This document shows positions 44,572 through 54,321 of a DNA stretch of 64,000 nt, piece by piece. Both the position numbers and the translations under genes were made by a program. The DNA is from Cytobacillus purgationiresistens (lineage in GTDB: Bacteria > Bacillota > Bacilli > Bacillales > Cytobacillaceae), in assembly GCF_030813235.1 (NCBI RefSeq), contig NZ_JAUSUB010000004.1:124001-188000 (forward strand), in the 5' to 3' direction. The stretch's first letter is position 1, and the number at the start of each line of letters is the position of its first letter. Under the pieces are notes generated by a model that was not told where the DNA came from, did no database searches, and saw only the letters and a program-made list of their open reading frames with translations.

Positions 44572-44602
44572 CTAACGCAAATAATATGTAGCGAGCATCA
44601 TT

Positions 44603-44636
44603 AAAAGTCCCAGCTAACAATAGCTGGGACTTTTTC
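44603..44636. terminator. Bidirectional terminator between yqfW and zur
   Basis: AAAAGTCCCAGCT pairs with AGCTGGGACTTTT around AACAAT. Confidence 0.88.
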
Positions 44637-44642
44637 AATACT

Positions 44643-45053
44643 TTAACAACATTCTGGACATTTACCGTATATTTCAAATTTATGACCAGATACATCATAG
44701 CCTAATAAATTTTCTTTTAAACTGTTCATTGGGCAAGTGCCAATTTCCTTTGTCTTTCCGCAATCAAGACAAATGAAATGATGGTGATGATGTTCATGAG
44801 AACAAGTAAAACGGAAATGCTTTTCTCCAGACAACTCTGTCATCTCAAATATATTTAAGTCTACAAACAAGGAAAGATTCCGATAAATCGTATCAAAGCT
44901 TAAACCTGGATAATTGCCTTTCATCTTTTCAAGGACATCTCTTGCAGTTAAATATTTATTGCTGTCCGCAAATAATTCAAGCAATTCCTCTCTCTTTCCT
45001 GTATGTTTGTAGCCTTGATCTTTCAATAATACCAATGCTTCACTTACATTCAT
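44643..45053 (-). CDS. zur: Zinc uptake regulator Zur (Fur family)
   Basis: 136-residue Fur-family repressor. N-terminal winged helix ([26 protein letters not shown]), then metal-binding sites: [17 protein letters not shown] and a C-terminal CPECC with the structural zinc cysteines (CLDC, CPEC). It represses zinc uptake genes when zinc is sufficient. It lies 41 bases behind adcB and is likely co-transcribed with adcCB, which gives autoregulation through the Zur box at 46747. Identification by sequence and by context. Confidence 0.93.
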   Translation of the reverse strand: MNVSEALVLLKDQGYKHTGKREELLELFADSNKYLTARDVLEKMKGNYPGLSFDTIYRNLSLFVDLNIFEMTELSGEKHFRFTCSHEHHHHHFICLDCGKTKEIGTCPMNSLKENLLGYDVSGHKFEIYGKCPECC

Positions 45054-45094
45054 TTTTACCCACCCTTTGCCTTTTGCGTTTTTACAAAAAATGA

Positions 45095-45946
45095 CTAATG
45101 TGCTCTTGCTGGTCTTGATGAAGTTAACTTTTTAATTAGAATCGTTATTATTAATATTAACACAGCTATCAAAACAATGGTTCCACCAGGCGCAAGATCA
45201 AGATAGTATGCAAGCATTAAACCGCCTAAGACAGAAACCTCACCGAATACAATCGAATAAAAAATCGTTTGTTTAAAACCTTTCGCTATCCGCATGCTCG
45301 CTGCAACCGGCAAAGTCATAAGTGCTGAGACAAGGAGAATTCCAACTATTCGCATCGAAGCTGCGATCACAAGCGCAACCATTACGATAAAAATAAAATG
45401 AACGCTTCTAGCAGCTATACCTGAAGCTTTTGCATGTTCTTCATCAAATGATAATAAAAATAATTCCTTATATAAGATAATGATTGTAGCGATAATAATG
45501 ATACTAATAATTAATATTAACCATAAATCCGCGCGGCTCACCGCACTCACACTGCCAAATAAGTAGCCAAAGAGGTCTGTATTGAATCCGTCTGCCAAAG
45601 AGATAAAGATTACACTTAAGCCTGTTCCTCCCGATAATATAATCGGAATAGCCAGTTCTTGATAATGCTTATATACGCTTCGCAACTTTTCAATAAACAA
45701 TGACCCTGTTACAGAGAAGGCCATTCCTAAATAAATTGGGTTTAACCCGCTTAATCCTAGAATCTTCTTTTCAAGCAAAAGGCTAGCAGCTATTCCTGCT
45801 AAAGTGACATGACTGAGTGCGTCAGCGATCAATGATAACCTTCGAACCACAATATATACGCCTAATAATGGCGCAACAACACCGATAATCATTCCTGTTA
45901 AAAAAGCGTTTTGTAAAAATTCATATTGAAATATGGCTGATATCAT
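45095..45946 (-). CDS. adcB: Zinc ABC transporter permease
   Basis: 283-residue ABC-3 family permease (ZnuB/AdcB) with about eight to nine membrane helices. The conserved HATLAGI-like motif [15 protein letters not shown] and the [12 protein letters not shown] loop identify the family. The start overlaps the adcC stop by 4 bases (ATGA). It partners AdcC; the solute-binding protein gene is not in this window. Confidence 0.92.
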   Translation of the reverse strand: MISAIFQYEFLQNAFLTGMIIGVVAPLLGVYIVVRRLSLIADALSHVTLAGIAASLLLEKKILGLSGLNPIYLGMAFSVTGSLFIEKLRSVYKHYQELAIPIILSGGTGLSVIFISLADGFNTDLFGYLFGSVSAVSRADLWLILIISIIIIATIIILYKELFLLSFDEEHAKASGIAARSVHFIFIVMVALVIAASMRIVGILLVSALMTLPVAASMRIAKGFKQTIFYSIVFGEVSVLGGLMLAYYLDLAPGGTIVLIAVLILIITILIKKLTSSRPARAH

Positions 45947-46731
45947 TGCCCTGTACCTCCATGATGATGATGCTCATGCGATAAGATATGGACATCATGG
46001 CCATAAAATGCCGACATTTCATTTGTATCAAGATTCTCAAACTCTGCAGTTTCTCCATGAAAATGAAGCGATTTATTCATGCAGGCCACATGTGTAACTT
46101 TGTCCGAAATCGTCCCAATATCATGAGTAACTAATAATAATGTGATGCCACGTTCTTTATTCAAGTTTTCAAGCATGCCATAGAATGATAGAACGTGTCT
46201 GGCATCTACACCAACTGTTGGTTCGTCGAGTATTAGTAGCTTGGGATCACTTACTAACGCCCTCGCAATAAAGACACGCTGCTGCTGACCACCTGACAGT
46301 TCCCCGATATTTCGGTTTTTAAATTGAATCAGTCCTACAGATCCAATCGCCTCTAGAACCTTCTGTTTATCTTCTTTTTTCATGAATTTAAACAGGCCAA
46401 TTTTTTTTGTTAATCCACTTGCAACAACTTCAAATACAGTGGCTGGGAAACCTGTGTTAAAAGAATTCGCTTTTTGCGAAACAAAGCCAATTTTTTGCCA
46501 ATCTTTAAATTTACCTATTTCTTGACCAAAGAGCTTAATTTGACCCGACTGAACTTTTAATAAACCTAACATTAATTTAAGCATCGTTGATTTCCCAGAG
46601 CCATTAGGACCTACAATTCCTAAAAAAACACCCTCATTAATGGTCATGTTAATATGCTCAAGCACATTTTCCTTTTCATATCTATAAGACACATCCTGCA
46701 TTTGAATCATTGGATGATTGCTTTCCTTCAT
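45943..46731 (-). CDS. adcC: Zinc ABC transporter ATP-binding protein
   Basis: 262-residue ATPase of the manganese/zinc ABC family. Walker A GPNGSGKST, signature [15 protein letters not shown], Walker B LLILDEPTVGVD and H-loop THD are intact. The C-terminus is His-rich ([15 protein letters not shown]), a likely zinc-binding tail. ATG at 46731 chosen with AAGGTG 6 bases upstream; the TTG at 46746 is not used. First gene of adcC-adcB-zur. Confidence 0.93.
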   Translation of the reverse strand: MKESNHPMIQMQDVSYRYEKENVLEHINMTINEGVFLGIVGPNGSGKSTMLKLMLGLLKVQSGQIKLFGQEIGKFKDWQKIGFVSQKANSFNTGFPATVFEVVASGLTKKIGLFKFMKKEDKQKVLEAIGSVGLIQFKNRNIGELSGGQQQRVFIARALVSDPKLLILDEPTVGVDARHVLSFYGMLENLNKERGITLLLVTHDIGTISDKVTHVACMNKSLHFHGETAEFENLDTNEMSAFYGHDVHILSHEHHHHGGTGQ

Positions 46732-46746
46732 TTCTTTCACCTTCAA

Positions 46747-46767
46747 AATTAAGAATCATTACGATTT
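46747..46767 (-). promoter_or_regulatory. Putative Zur box of adcC-adcB-zur
   Basis: On the minus strand AAATCGTAATGATTCTTAATT. The left half matches the Bacillus Zur consensus (AAATCGTAATNATTACGATTT) exactly and the right half partly. It lies between the promoter -10 and the ribosome binding site, a good position for repression. Confidence 0.75.
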
Positions 46768-46779
46768 ACCACAAAAGGT

Positions 46780-46808
46780 AGTATACCGTATGTCACGTTT
46801 ATTGTAAA
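46780..46808 (-). promoter_or_regulatory. Sigma-A promoter of the adcC operon
   Basis: TTTACA and TATACT separated by 17 bases on the minus strand. The start point near 46773 precedes the Zur box. Confidence 0.75.
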
Positions 46809-46993
46809 GAATGGTGGATTGAGAGACGTCAGCTAAATAAAGCCGGATTTTCAAAACGCAACTAAATCAGCACTAAGGGCTTAATCGATTACCCGATGCT
46901 CGATGCTCCCCCTTTTATCATGCAATTTTAATGGAATAAAATAGTCACATTCCAAGCCCTCCCATCATAAGGTAAGATGTAGGAGTGATGCAG

Positions 46994-47248
46994 ATGAATA
47001 TTTTCGAAAACATCATTAATCATAAGGTGAGTAATATTACCGCAGATGAGTTACTGAAGTATGCTAAGCAATTCAATATCTCTGTTAAAAAAGCAGAGGC
47101 AGAACAAATTGCCCAATATCTTCGTGGGAAGAAAGTAAACATATTTAATGATAGCGAGCGTACAAAACTGATTAAGGAAATCGCGAAGGTTGCCGGTGCA
47201 GATACAGCTAAATCAGTAAATAAGCTATTTTTAATGTTTACTAAGTAA
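46994..47248 (+). CDS. yqfT: YqfT family protein (DUF2624)
   Basis: 84-residue helical protein, DUF2624 (B. subtilis YqfT), beginning MNIFENIINHKVSNI. ATG 46994 chosen with AGGAG 8 bases upstream; the GTG at 46985 is not used. No membrane segment. Function unknown. Divergent from adcC and convergent with nfo. Confidence 0.87.
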   Translation: MNIFENIINHKVSNITADELLKYAKQFNISVKKAEAEQIAQYLRGKKVNIFNDSERTKLIKEIAKVAGADTAKSVNKLFLMFTK

Positions 47249-47280
47249 TATTGTACTTACTAGGTTAACAAGGCATAAAT

Positions 47281-47317
47281 AAAAGCGAGAAACAGCCCTA
47301 ACTGTTTTCTCGCTTTT
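47281..47317. terminator. Bidirectional terminator between yqfT and nfo
   Basis: AAAAGCGAGAAACAG pairs with CTGTTTTCTCGCTTTT around CCCTAA. Confidence 0.88.
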
Positions 47318-47320
47318 ATT

Positions 47321-48214
47321 TTATCCTTCTTGAATTTCATCCAAAAGATTTTCATTGAATGCTCTTGAACGAAGCATCGCGATTTCATGCTTATATGGCG
47401 CTTTCTTATTTTTTTTATCTTCTCCCACATAGGGTGTTTCCAATATTTTTGGAACGTCCTGCAGCTGTGGATGATGCACAATATAATCAAGTGCCTTAAA
47501 GCCGATATGGCCGTAGCCTATATTCTCATGACGGTCTTTTCTCATTCCCCGCTCATTTTTACTATCGTTAATATGCAAGACTTTGAGACGGTCTAGACCA
47601 ACCATTTTATCGAAGCTTTCTAACACGCCATCAAAATCCTCTACGATATTATAGCCAGCATCATTTGTATGACAAGTATCAAAACAAACAGAAAGATGCT
47701 CATTATGATGGACACCATCGATAATCATTGCAAGTTCTTCGAAGGTCCTGCCACATTCAGATCCCTTGCCAGCCATTGTCTCCAATGCAATTTGCACTCG
47801 CTCTTCACCATTTAATACTTCGTTTAATCCTTCAATAATTTTAGCAATACCTGCATCTGCACCGGCACCTACGTGAGCACCTGGGTGAAGAACAATTTGC
47901 CGCGCACCAATCGCTTCTGTACGATCAATTTCTGATCTTAAGAAATTCACTCCAAGTTCAAAGGTGGATGGGTTAGTTGTATTGCCAATATTAATGATAT
48001 ACGGTGCATGGACAACTATATCAGTCATTCCATTTTCCTGCATATGCTTTATGCCGGCTTCAATATTTAAATCCTCAATTTTCTTTCTGCGCGTATTTTG
48101 AGGTGCACCTGTATATATCATAAAAGTGTTTGCCCCATAAGATGCTGCTTCTTCACTTGCCGCTAGCAGCATATTTTTTCCGCTCATTGATACGTGAGAA
48201 CCAATTTTAAGCAC
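47321..48214 (-). CDS. nfo: Endonuclease IV
   Basis: 297-residue AP endonuclease of the TIM-barrel xylose-isomerase-like superfamily. The trinuclear zinc ligands are seen in [36 protein letters not shown] and [12 protein letters not shown]. It incises abasic sites in base excision repair. Starts with GTG at 48214 behind GGAGAGGG. Identification is firm. Confidence 0.96.
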   Translation of the reverse strand: MLKIGSHVSMSGKNMLLAASEEAASYGANTFMIYTGAPQNTRRKKIEDLNIEAGIKHMQENGMTDIVVHAPYIINIGNTTNPSTFELGVNFLRSEIDRTEAIGARQIVLHPGAHVGAGADAGIAKIIEGLNEVLNGEERVQIALETMAGKGSECGRTFEELAMIIDGVHHNEHLSVCFDTCHTNDAGYNIVEDFDGVLESFDKMVGLDRLKVLHINDSKNERGMRKDRHENIGYGHIGFKALDYIVHHPQLQDVPKILETPYVGEDKKNKKAPYKHEIAMLRSRAFNENLLDEIQEG

Positions 48215-48284
48215 ATTACCCTCTCCCTTTTAAAGAAATAAGCAGGCTGAAGTCGAGCTAGCCGCAGTGGGCTATACAGCATGA

Positions 48285-49595
48285 TTATTTCCGTTTAATT
48301 CTTCTTTCTCTTTGTTTGATTTTATCCATTTTCCATTTCATCTTCTTTTTATAACCTGGCTTAACTTTGCGAGGTTTCTGCACAAGTGATTGCGCTTTTT
48401 TATCAATTTCATCCGTCTGTCTTATTCTGTTTTTCCGCTTGTTACGCTCATCAAGTTCAGACCATTCACCTTTATGGAGATCAACATGGTTGAACTCAAT
48501 TCCCATCTTCTCCAGACGATTCAGTGCATCTTCATTAGCAGGATCATAAATTGTTAAGGCAATACCTGAATGTCCAGCTCTTGCGGTTCTTCCAACACGA
48601 TGGATATAGAAATCTAAATCAGTAGGCAGCTCATAATTGATGACATGGCTAATGCCTTGAATATCAATACCTCTTGCTGCAAGATCAGTCGCCACAATAT
48701 ATTGGAATTCTAAGTCCAGGATCTGTTTCATCATCTTCTTCCGTTCACGAGGGTTTAGATCCCCATGGATACGACCAACCTTCATGCCTTTGCTCATCAA
48801 TCCATCTGCCACTTCATCTGCTTTTTTCTTCGTATTTGTAAACACAATAGCTAAATAGGGATTGAATAAAGTAAGTGCATCATGAACGAGATTCACTTTA
48901 TTTCTATGTCTTGAAGGAAGCAACTGATGATCTATTTTTGCTGCTGTTGCTTGTCTCGGCTCTATGTGAACATATTTTGGATTTTCCATATATTTCTTAA
49001 GGAATGGCTTTAGTTTTTCTGGAATGGTTGCAGAGAAAACCAGCATTTGTAACTTTTCTGCCATTCTTGCTGCAATTTGATCCACATCTTCTAAAAAGCC
49101 CATGTCCAGCATTAAGTCAGCTTCATCTATGATAAGCATAGATGCAGTATGGACTAGAAGGGCCTGTTCTTTGATTAAATCATTAATTCTTCCAGGTGTA
49201 CCTACAACCACTTGCGGCTGTTTCTTAAGCTTCTCAATTGTTCTTTGCTTGTCCGTTCCGCCGATATAGCAGCGGGCAGTAATTGCCTCATCCTCAGGAC
49301 AATGCGCTGTAATTTTTAACACTTCCTGATAGATTTGATTGGCAAGTTCGCGAGTAGGCGCAGTAATAATAGCTTGTACTTCTTGTTTACCATGGTCAAT
49401 CTTTTGCAGCATTGGCAAAACATAAGAATGGGTTTTGCCTGTACCTGTTTGGGATTGCCCGATTGCACTCTCCCCTTTTAATATAGCAGGAATTAACCTT
49501 TCTTGAATTTCAGTTGGTTCGTAAAAACCTAAATGGTTAACAGCTTCTATAATAAATGGCTGAAAATTAAACTTATCAAATTTAGTTTCGTTCAT
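48285..49595 (-). CDS. cshB: DEAD-box RNA helicase CshB
   Basis: 436-residue DEAD-box helicase (B. subtilis CshB/YqfR, 438). Q motif and Walker A GQSQTGTGKTHSY, PTRELANQ, DEAD LMLDMGF, SAT and HRVGRTARAG are all present. The C-terminus is long and very basic (KKMKWKMDKIKQRERRIKRK), for RNA binding. It unwinds RNA and helps cold-shock and ribosome assembly. Located between nfo and yqfQ as in B. subtilis. Confidence 0.95.
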   Translation of the reverse strand: MNETKFDKFNFQPFIIEAVNHLGFYEPTEIQERLIPAILKGESAIGQSQTGTGKTHSYVLPMLQKIDHGKQEVQAIITAPTRELANQIYQEVLKITAHCPEDEAITARCYIGGTDKQRTIEKLKKQPQVVVGTPGRINDLIKEQALLVHTASMLIIDEADLMLDMGFLEDVDQIAARMAEKLQMLVFSATIPEKLKPFLKKYMENPKYVHIEPRQATAAKIDHQLLPSRHRNKVNLVHDALTLFNPYLAIVFTNTKKKADEVADGLMSKGMKVGRIHGDLNPRERKKMMKQILDLEFQYIVATDLAARGIDIQGISHVINYELPTDLDFYIHRVGRTARAGHSGIALTIYDPANEDALNRLEKMGIEFNHVDLHKGEWSELDERNKRKNRIRQTDEIDKKAQSLVQKPRKVKPGYKKKMKWKMDKIKQRERRIKRK

Positions 49596-49894
49596 ATAAT
49601 TAACTCCTTACATTTCATCGAATGTTAGAGAATAGAAAACAGAATCTTGGCAACGTATTCGATCCAGCTTTTTTTTACTCATCATGTTATTATAATAAAG
49701 TTTGGCCTAAATAACCACCCATACTTCACTATCCACTCTTATCATCGGCAAAAATCCTCGAATTCAAAAAGAAAACAAGGGATCATCCGCATAATACCTA
49801 AAACCATTTTGAGTTTACTGCATACTTTATATAACATAGATATTTTCCCTATTGACTAGAAATACAACTTTTGATCGAAAGGAGGAGATTGGAT

Positions 49895-50503
49895 ATGTTT
49901 CCTGGACCTAGACCACCCTTTCAAGGCGGAATGCCTCCTAATCAATTTATGAATCTGATGCAAGGACGGCCTCAAGCTGGCGGTGGAATGATGAGAAATG
50001 CACCAATGCCTAGAGCTGGAGGTGCTGCTGGTGGTGCCCGAGGCGGAGGTTTGCTTTCACGAATACTTGGCGGGGGATCACAAGCAAGAGGAGCAGCAGG
50101 TGCTGCGAGCTCATTAGGAAGCAGAGCGATCGGCGGCGCTGGTAGTAGTGGATCTGGAATACTGCAAACATTAACAAATCCCGGAGCGATAAATGGGTTC
50201 CTGTCAAATACACAAAAGTTTCTAAATACCGCAGGACAAATCGGGCCAATGGTTCAACAATACGGACCAATGGTAAGAAACATCCCTTCGATGTGGAAGC
50301 TATATCGCAGCTTAAAGAATATGCCTGATGCAGATGTAACAGAAGACACCACCGAGGAAAAATCGAAAACGAGCAAAAGCAAAAAACCAAAAGAGAAAAA
50401 GCTGGCGATAAAATCTGAATCCGAAACCCAGACCGTTAATGAAAAGCCGAAAAGAGCAAAAAGCCCAAATAAAGGGGAATCCGCGCCGAAGCTTTATATT
50501 TAA
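49895..50503 (+). CDS. yqfQ: YqfQ/VrrA-like low-complexity protein
   Basis: 202-residue protein of the YqfQ family (VrrA of B. anthracis). The N-terminal 85 residues are very rich in Gly, Ala, Pro and Arg (RAGGAAGGARGGGLLSRILG), the middle is helical (TLTNPGAINGFLSNTQKFL..GPMVQQYGP), the C-terminus is Lys/Ser/Glu-rich. Start ATG 49895, with AAAGGAGG 9 bases upstream. Function unknown. VrrA-type loci vary in repeat copy number among strains, so this frame may be variable. Confidence 0.82.
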   Translation: MFPGPRPPFQGGMPPNQFMNLMQGRPQAGGGMMRNAPMPRAGGAAGGARGGGLLSRILGGGSQARGAAGAASSLGSRAIGGAGSSGSGILQTLTNPGAINGFLSNTQKFLNTAGQIGPMVQQYGPMVRNIPSMWKLYRSLKNMPDADVTEDTTEEKSKTSKSKKPKEKKLAIKSESETQTVNEKPKRAKSPNKGESAPKLYI

Positions 50504-50506
50504 ATT

Positions 50507-50537
50507 AAAGAATGCAGTTAGCATTCTTTTTATTTTG
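50507..50537 (+). terminator. Terminator of yqfQ
   Basis: AAAGAATGC pairs with GCATTCTTT around AGTTA, followed by TTATTTT. Confidence 0.82.
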
Positions 50538-50695
50538 CCCGTCCATCAAAGGAAATATAAACTCCCTTTTTGTATTATTACGTTATGTCTTATATAATGG
50601 ATTAGAAGAGATGGAACACTTGAAGCCATCTTAATTACAGGTACATTTCTAATGTATTTTTACAGATACAAAGCTAGATTCAGGGAGGATACTCG

Positions 50696-51646
50696 ATGAA
50701 AATCATTAAAATCTCACCTCGTGGATATTGTTATGGAGTCGTAGACGCGATGGTTATTGCAAGGAATGCAGCTCTCGATCAAACTTTGCCGAGACCCATC
50801 TATATACTCGGAATGATCGTTCATAATAAACATGTAACGGATGCTTTTGAAGAAGAAGGAATCATCACATTAGATGGCAAAAATCGCGAAGATATCCTTG
50901 ATCAGGTCGACTCGGGTACCGTGATCTTTACCGCACATGGTGTGTCACCGCAAGTAAAACAGCGGGCAGCAGAAAAAGGGCTTGTTACACTTGATGCAAC
51001 TTGTCCTGATGTGAGCAGTACACATGATTTAATCAGCCAAAAGAAGGATGAAGGTTTCCAGATTATTTATATTGGCAAAAAGGGACATCCTGAGCCAGAA
51101 GGAGCAGTTGGCGTTGCACCAGATATTGTTCACCTTGTTGAAACGATTGAAGATGTCAATAGTCTGCAAATCGAAGGCGAAAAAATCCTTGTCACAAACC
51201 AAACAACAATGAGTCAATGGGATGTTGGCCATGTGATGGAACAAATCAAGGAAAAATATCCACACGCTGAGTTTCATAAGGAAATCTGCCTGGCTACTCA
51301 AGTTAGACAAGAAGCCGTTGCAGAGCAAGCTGGCGAAGCAGATGTATTGATAGTTGTTGGCGATCCGAAAAGTAACAACTCCAACCGTCTTGCTCAAGTA
51401 TCAGAGGAAATCGCTGGTACGAACGCTTATAGAATTGGGGATATTTCCGAGCTCGAAATTGATTGGATTAAAGATGCTAAAACTGTTGGGGTTACTTCAG
51501 GAGCATCAACACCTACGCCAATTACCAAAGAAGTGATTCAATTCATTGAACAGTTTGATCCTGAAGATGAATCGACTTGGAATCTCGAAAAGAAAGTACC
51601 GTTATCAAAAATCTTACCAAAAGTAAGAAAACCAAAAACAGTGTAA
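50696..51646 (+). CDS. ispH: 4-hydroxy-3-methylbut-2-enyl diphosphate reductase
   Basis: 316-residue LytB/IspH, final step of the MEP pathway, converting HMBPP to IPP and DMAPP. [4Fe-4S] ligands: [16 protein letters not shown] and [10 protein letters not shown]. The substrate-binding HGVS (TAHGVSPQ), [13 protein letters not shown] and GASTP motifs are kept. GGGAGG lies 9 bases before the ATG. Monocistronic with a strong terminator; acts with IspG encoded at 42061. Confidence 0.97.
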   Translation: MKIIKISPRGYCYGVVDAMVIARNAALDQTLPRPIYILGMIVHNKHVTDAFEEEGIITLDGKNREDILDQVDSGTVIFTAHGVSPQVKQRAAEKGLVTLDATCPDVSSTHDLISQKKDEGFQIIYIGKKGHPEPEGAVGVAPDIVHLVETIEDVNSLQIEGEKILVTNQTTMSQWDVGHVMEQIKEKYPHAEFHKEICLATQVRQEAVAEQAGEADVLIVVGDPKSNNSNRLAQVSEEIAGTNAYRIGDISELEIDWIKDAKTVGVTSGASTPTPITKEVIQFIEQFDPEDESTWNLEKKVPLSKILPKVRKPKTV

Positions 51647-51650
51647 TATA

Positions 51651-51688
51651 AAAGGAGCAGTCATTTTATTTTTGACTGCTCCTTTTAT
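51651..51688. terminator. Bidirectional terminator between ispH and yqfO
   Basis: AAAAGGAGCAGTCA pairs with TGACTGCTCCTTTT around a U-rich loop of about 10 bases. Confidence 0.88.
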
Positions 51689-51691
51689 AGA

Positions 51692-52807
51692 TTAAATGAA
51701 TTGAAATGGATCTGTATGAATAACTGAAGAAATGAATTGGACATCATACCCTTTTTCGGCACTCATTTTTTCCAGTTTTCTTGCCACACCCTTTTTCATG
51801 ACCTTTTCAACATTATGACCAGGGTCAACAATATTTAAGCCCATCGTCAGCGCATCATGTGCAACATGATAATACATATCGCCTGTGACATATACGTCTG
51901 CACCCCTCATTTTGGCAGAAGAGAAGTACTTGTTCCCATCGCCTCCAAGTACAGCTACTTTTTTCACTTTGGCATTTAAATCACCAACAACTCTGACAGC
52001 CTTAACCTCTAATGTTACTTTCACATGCTCAGCAAACTCGCCTAATGTCATATCTTCCACTTCGCCTATTCTGCCTAAGCCAAGGATTTCCCCTTTATTA
52101 TCGAGTTCATACACATCATAGGCAACCTCTTCATAGGGATGTGCTTTAATCATCGCCGACACGATTTTTCTCTCCAGCTGTGCTGGAAATATCGCTTCTA
52201 TGCGCACTTCATTAACGGACTCCATTGTTCCCGCTTGTCCGATATGCGGATTAGCTTCCTCATCGGGTAAGAATTCCCCGACACCCTGTGAAGAGAAAGT
52301 ACAATGACTATAATGACCAAGGGCACCTGCACCTGCATCACCAATAACCTGCTTCAATTCAGTTGCATTTTCTTCTGGTACAAAGACCACTACCTTTTTT
52401 AGAACAGTCTCATATGTAGGAACCAGCACCTCAGTATTGGTTAACTGCAAAGCCTCCGCGAGAAGATCGTTAACCCCACCTTTTGCTACATCTAAATTAG
52501 TATGTGCAGCATACACCGCTATATCGTGCTTAATCAGTTTTTCAATCATTCGGCCAGTTGGAGAAGCTGTGTCTATTTTCTTTAATGGTCTAAAAATAGG
52601 CGGATGATGAGCAATGATTAACTGTACATCATTTCTAATTGCTTCATCAACAACCTCTTCCAACACATCGAGGGCAACCATCACATTTTTCACTTTTTGA
52701 TTTAAGCTTCCAATTTGCAAACCAATGGGATCGCCTTCCATTGCATAGCTTTTTGGCGAAAATTGCTCAAACAACTGAATGATTTCATGTCCGTTCACTG
52801 TTTTCAT
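51692..52807 (-). CDS. yqfO: Nif3-like dinuclear metal protein YqfO
   Basis: 371-residue DUF34/Nif3 protein with the PII-like insertion (residues ~125-235, KVVVFVPEENATELKQVIGDAGAGALG) that is typical of YqfO. Metal ligands: IAHHPPIFRPLK, AAHTNLDVAKGGV, GDMYYHVAHDA and PGHNVEKVMKKG. Annotated in places as a GTP cyclohydrolase type 2 but the true role is unknown. It overlaps the end of trmK by 23 bases, so the two genes are coupled. Confidence 0.92.
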   Translation of the reverse strand: MKTVNGHEIIQLFEQFSPKSYAMEGDPIGLQIGSLNQKVKNVMVALDVLEEVVDEAIRNDVQLIIAHHPPIFRPLKKIDTASPTGRMIEKLIKHDIAVYAAHTNLDVAKGGVNDLLAEALQLTNTEVLVPTYETVLKKVVVFVPEENATELKQVIGDAGAGALGHYSHCTFSSQGVGEFLPDEEANPHIGQAGTMESVNEVRIEAIFPAQLERKIVSAMIKAHPYEEVAYDVYELDNKGEILGLGRIGEVEDMTLGEFAEHVKVTLEVKAVRVVGDLNAKVKKVAVLGGDGNKYFSSAKMRGADVYVTGDMYYHVAHDALTMGLNIVDPGHNVEKVMKKGVARKLEKMSAEKGYDVQFISSVIHTDPFQFI

Positions 52808-53513
52808 TTTCTTTTAATACCCCCTTCACTAAATGAATCTTTGCATGAAGCTCTTTTATTTTAATTGCATTTTCTTCTGAATCAGCAGCTTTTTCTAATT
52901 GACTTAAAATTCTTTGCCAATTCCTCATTTCTCTATCCCATTTTTTCAAGAATGGTGCGGGCTGCTGGTTGAGCAGGAAGGGACCTAATAATAAACCCTC
53001 TTCCAAATGTACATAGGACTTGTCCACTTCTCCTCTTTCAGCCACTAATATTTCGTAAATCTTTCCATCTTCTTCGATTATATCTTCAGCAACCAGCTCC
53101 CAACCGTTATTTCTTAACCATGTTCTAATCGAGATGGCACTAATATTAGGCTGTAATATCAGTCTTTGAACAGTCTCAAGCTGATTTTTCCCATTTTCCA
53201 GAATAGAGGCTATTAACGCGCCGCCCATTCCGGCAATTGTTACAACATCAACCTCTCCGCTGTTAATGACCGCCAGTCCATCACCCTTCCGTACGGATAT
53301 AGCAGCTGTTAAACCCTCTGAGGCAACTTGGCCCTTGGCAGATTGATAAGGGCCTTCTACAACCTCTCCAGCTATTGCAGAGGTAACAATCCCCTGCTTC
53401 ACGGCGAAACAAGGTAAATACGCATGGTCTGAACCAATATCGGCCAATCGATAGCCCTTAGGAATATAATTCACAACCGCCTCTAGGCGTTTGGATAATC
53501 TTTCTGTATTCAT
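52785..53513 (-). CDS. trmK: tRNA (adenine-N1-22) methyltransferase TrmK
   Basis: 242-residue class I methyltransferase (B. subtilis TrmK/YqfN, 238) that makes m1A22 in tRNA. SAM motifs LADIGSDHAYLPCFAV and VTIAGMGG, with the family-specific NNGWELVAEDIIEEDGKIYEI. A C-terminal coiled coil (residues ~190-240) as in TrmK. The ATG at 53513 gives the right length; the frame extends 35 codons upstream without support. Confidence 0.94.
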   Translation of the reverse strand: MNTERLSKRLEAVVNYIPKGYRLADIGSDHAYLPCFAVKQGIVTSAIAGEVVEGPYQSAKGQVASEGLTAAISVRKGDGLAVINSGEVDVVTIAGMGGALIASILENGKNQLETVQRLILQPNISAISIRTWLRNNGWELVAEDIIEEDGKIYEILVAERGEVDKSYVHLEEGLLLGPFLLNQQPAPFLKKWDREMRNWQRILSQLEKAADSEENAIKIKELHAKIHLVKGVLKENENSERT

Positions 53514-53574
53514 TTTCTTCACCACTTTACTATGTATAAACTCCAATGGCATCAGTGATACCTTTTTATAGTAT

Positions 53575-53608
53575 AAAAAAAGTCCTCTACATATGCAAAG
53601 GACTTCTT
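53575..53608 (-). terminator. Terminator of cccA
   Basis: AAGTCCT.TG pairs with A.AGGACTT on the minus strand around a short loop (GCATATGT), followed by TTTTTTT; starts 10 bases after the cccA stop. Confidence 0.82.
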
Positions 53609-53617
53609 TTAAAAACA

Positions 53618-53974
53618 TTATTCAAGCTCTGATAACCAAGCTGCCATATCGGCTTCTTTACCTGCTACTAGCCCACCAGGCATGGCACCTTTACCATTTG
53701 TAAGAATTTCAACAATTTCATCTTCAGATAATTTGTCGCCTACGCCTGTTAAAGCAGGACCGACACCGCCTTGATATTGATCACCATGACAACTGATACA
53801 GCTTTGCTGATATATTTCTTCAGGATCTGCAGACGCCGTTTCTTCAGTTTGTGGCTCTTCTCCCTCACCTGCTAGTTCTTTCATATCGCCTAAACCTTTA
53901 AACGACACAAGGAACATCGCGCCAATCCCTAGGATAGCAATAAGAGCAAACGGTATTAATGGATTACGATTCAA
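53618..53974 (-). CDS. cccA: Cytochrome c-550 (membrane-anchored)
   Basis: 118-residue membrane-anchored c-type cytochrome (B. subtilis CccA). N-terminal helix FALIAILGIGAMFLVSF as uncleaved anchor, an acidic linker (GEGEEPQTEETASADPEE), then CISCHGDQYQGGVGPALTG with the CxxCH haem site and an axial Met in GAMPGGLV. It faces outside and carries electrons to cytochrome c oxidase. AGGGAGG lies 10 bases before the ATG. Monocistronic. Confidence 0.94.
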   Translation of the reverse strand: MNRNPLIPFALIAILGIGAMFLVSFKGLGDMKELAGEGEEPQTEETASADPEEIYQQSCISCHGDQYQGGVGPALTGVGDKLSEDEIVEILTNGKGAMPGGLVAGKEADMAAWLSELE

Positions 53975-54122
53975 TGTTTAAACCTCCCTTATGTAAGTAC
54001 TTCTCAATATAAGTAAGTATATACAAACAAACTCTATTTTACTTTAAAAATCCCCATAGGAAAAGCCCTAAAGTAAACTTTGTCACATCCTGTTCAAAAT
54101 AATTTTAATTATAGAAAAGCGG

Positions 54123-54260
54123 ATGGAGGTTGTTTAGACTGATAAGCATTGGCTTGAATGCCAAGAAAATGCCGATGGCTGCATTCATTTGAAACTAAGA
54201 GAAGAAGTCCATGTATCCTTAAAACGCTACGCAAACCACTCCAATGCATGTACATCTTAA
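54123..54260 (+). pseudogene. Possible broken small gene between cccA and the acyl-CoA dehydrogenase
   Basis: ATG at 54123 opens a 45-codon frame with one in-frame TAG at codon 5. Downstream of it 40 codons are free of stops (DKHWLECQENADGCIHLKLR.. to NACTS). Upstream there is no strong ribosome binding site. The protein has a non-random look (Cys and His spaced as in small domains), but I recognise nothing, so it may be chance. Confidence 0.25.
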
Positions 54261-54321
54261 AATTTCAAATCCAGAGAGATAAAAGAATGAACCTATTTAA
54301 TACCAAATTCTAAAACAAAGA

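Noticed and set aside
48232-48284. Another copy of the structured repeat beside nfo (CTAGCCGCAG)
   Set aside because: Only about 10 bases resemble the repeat end, with no inner stem or left end, so chance similarity is more likely.
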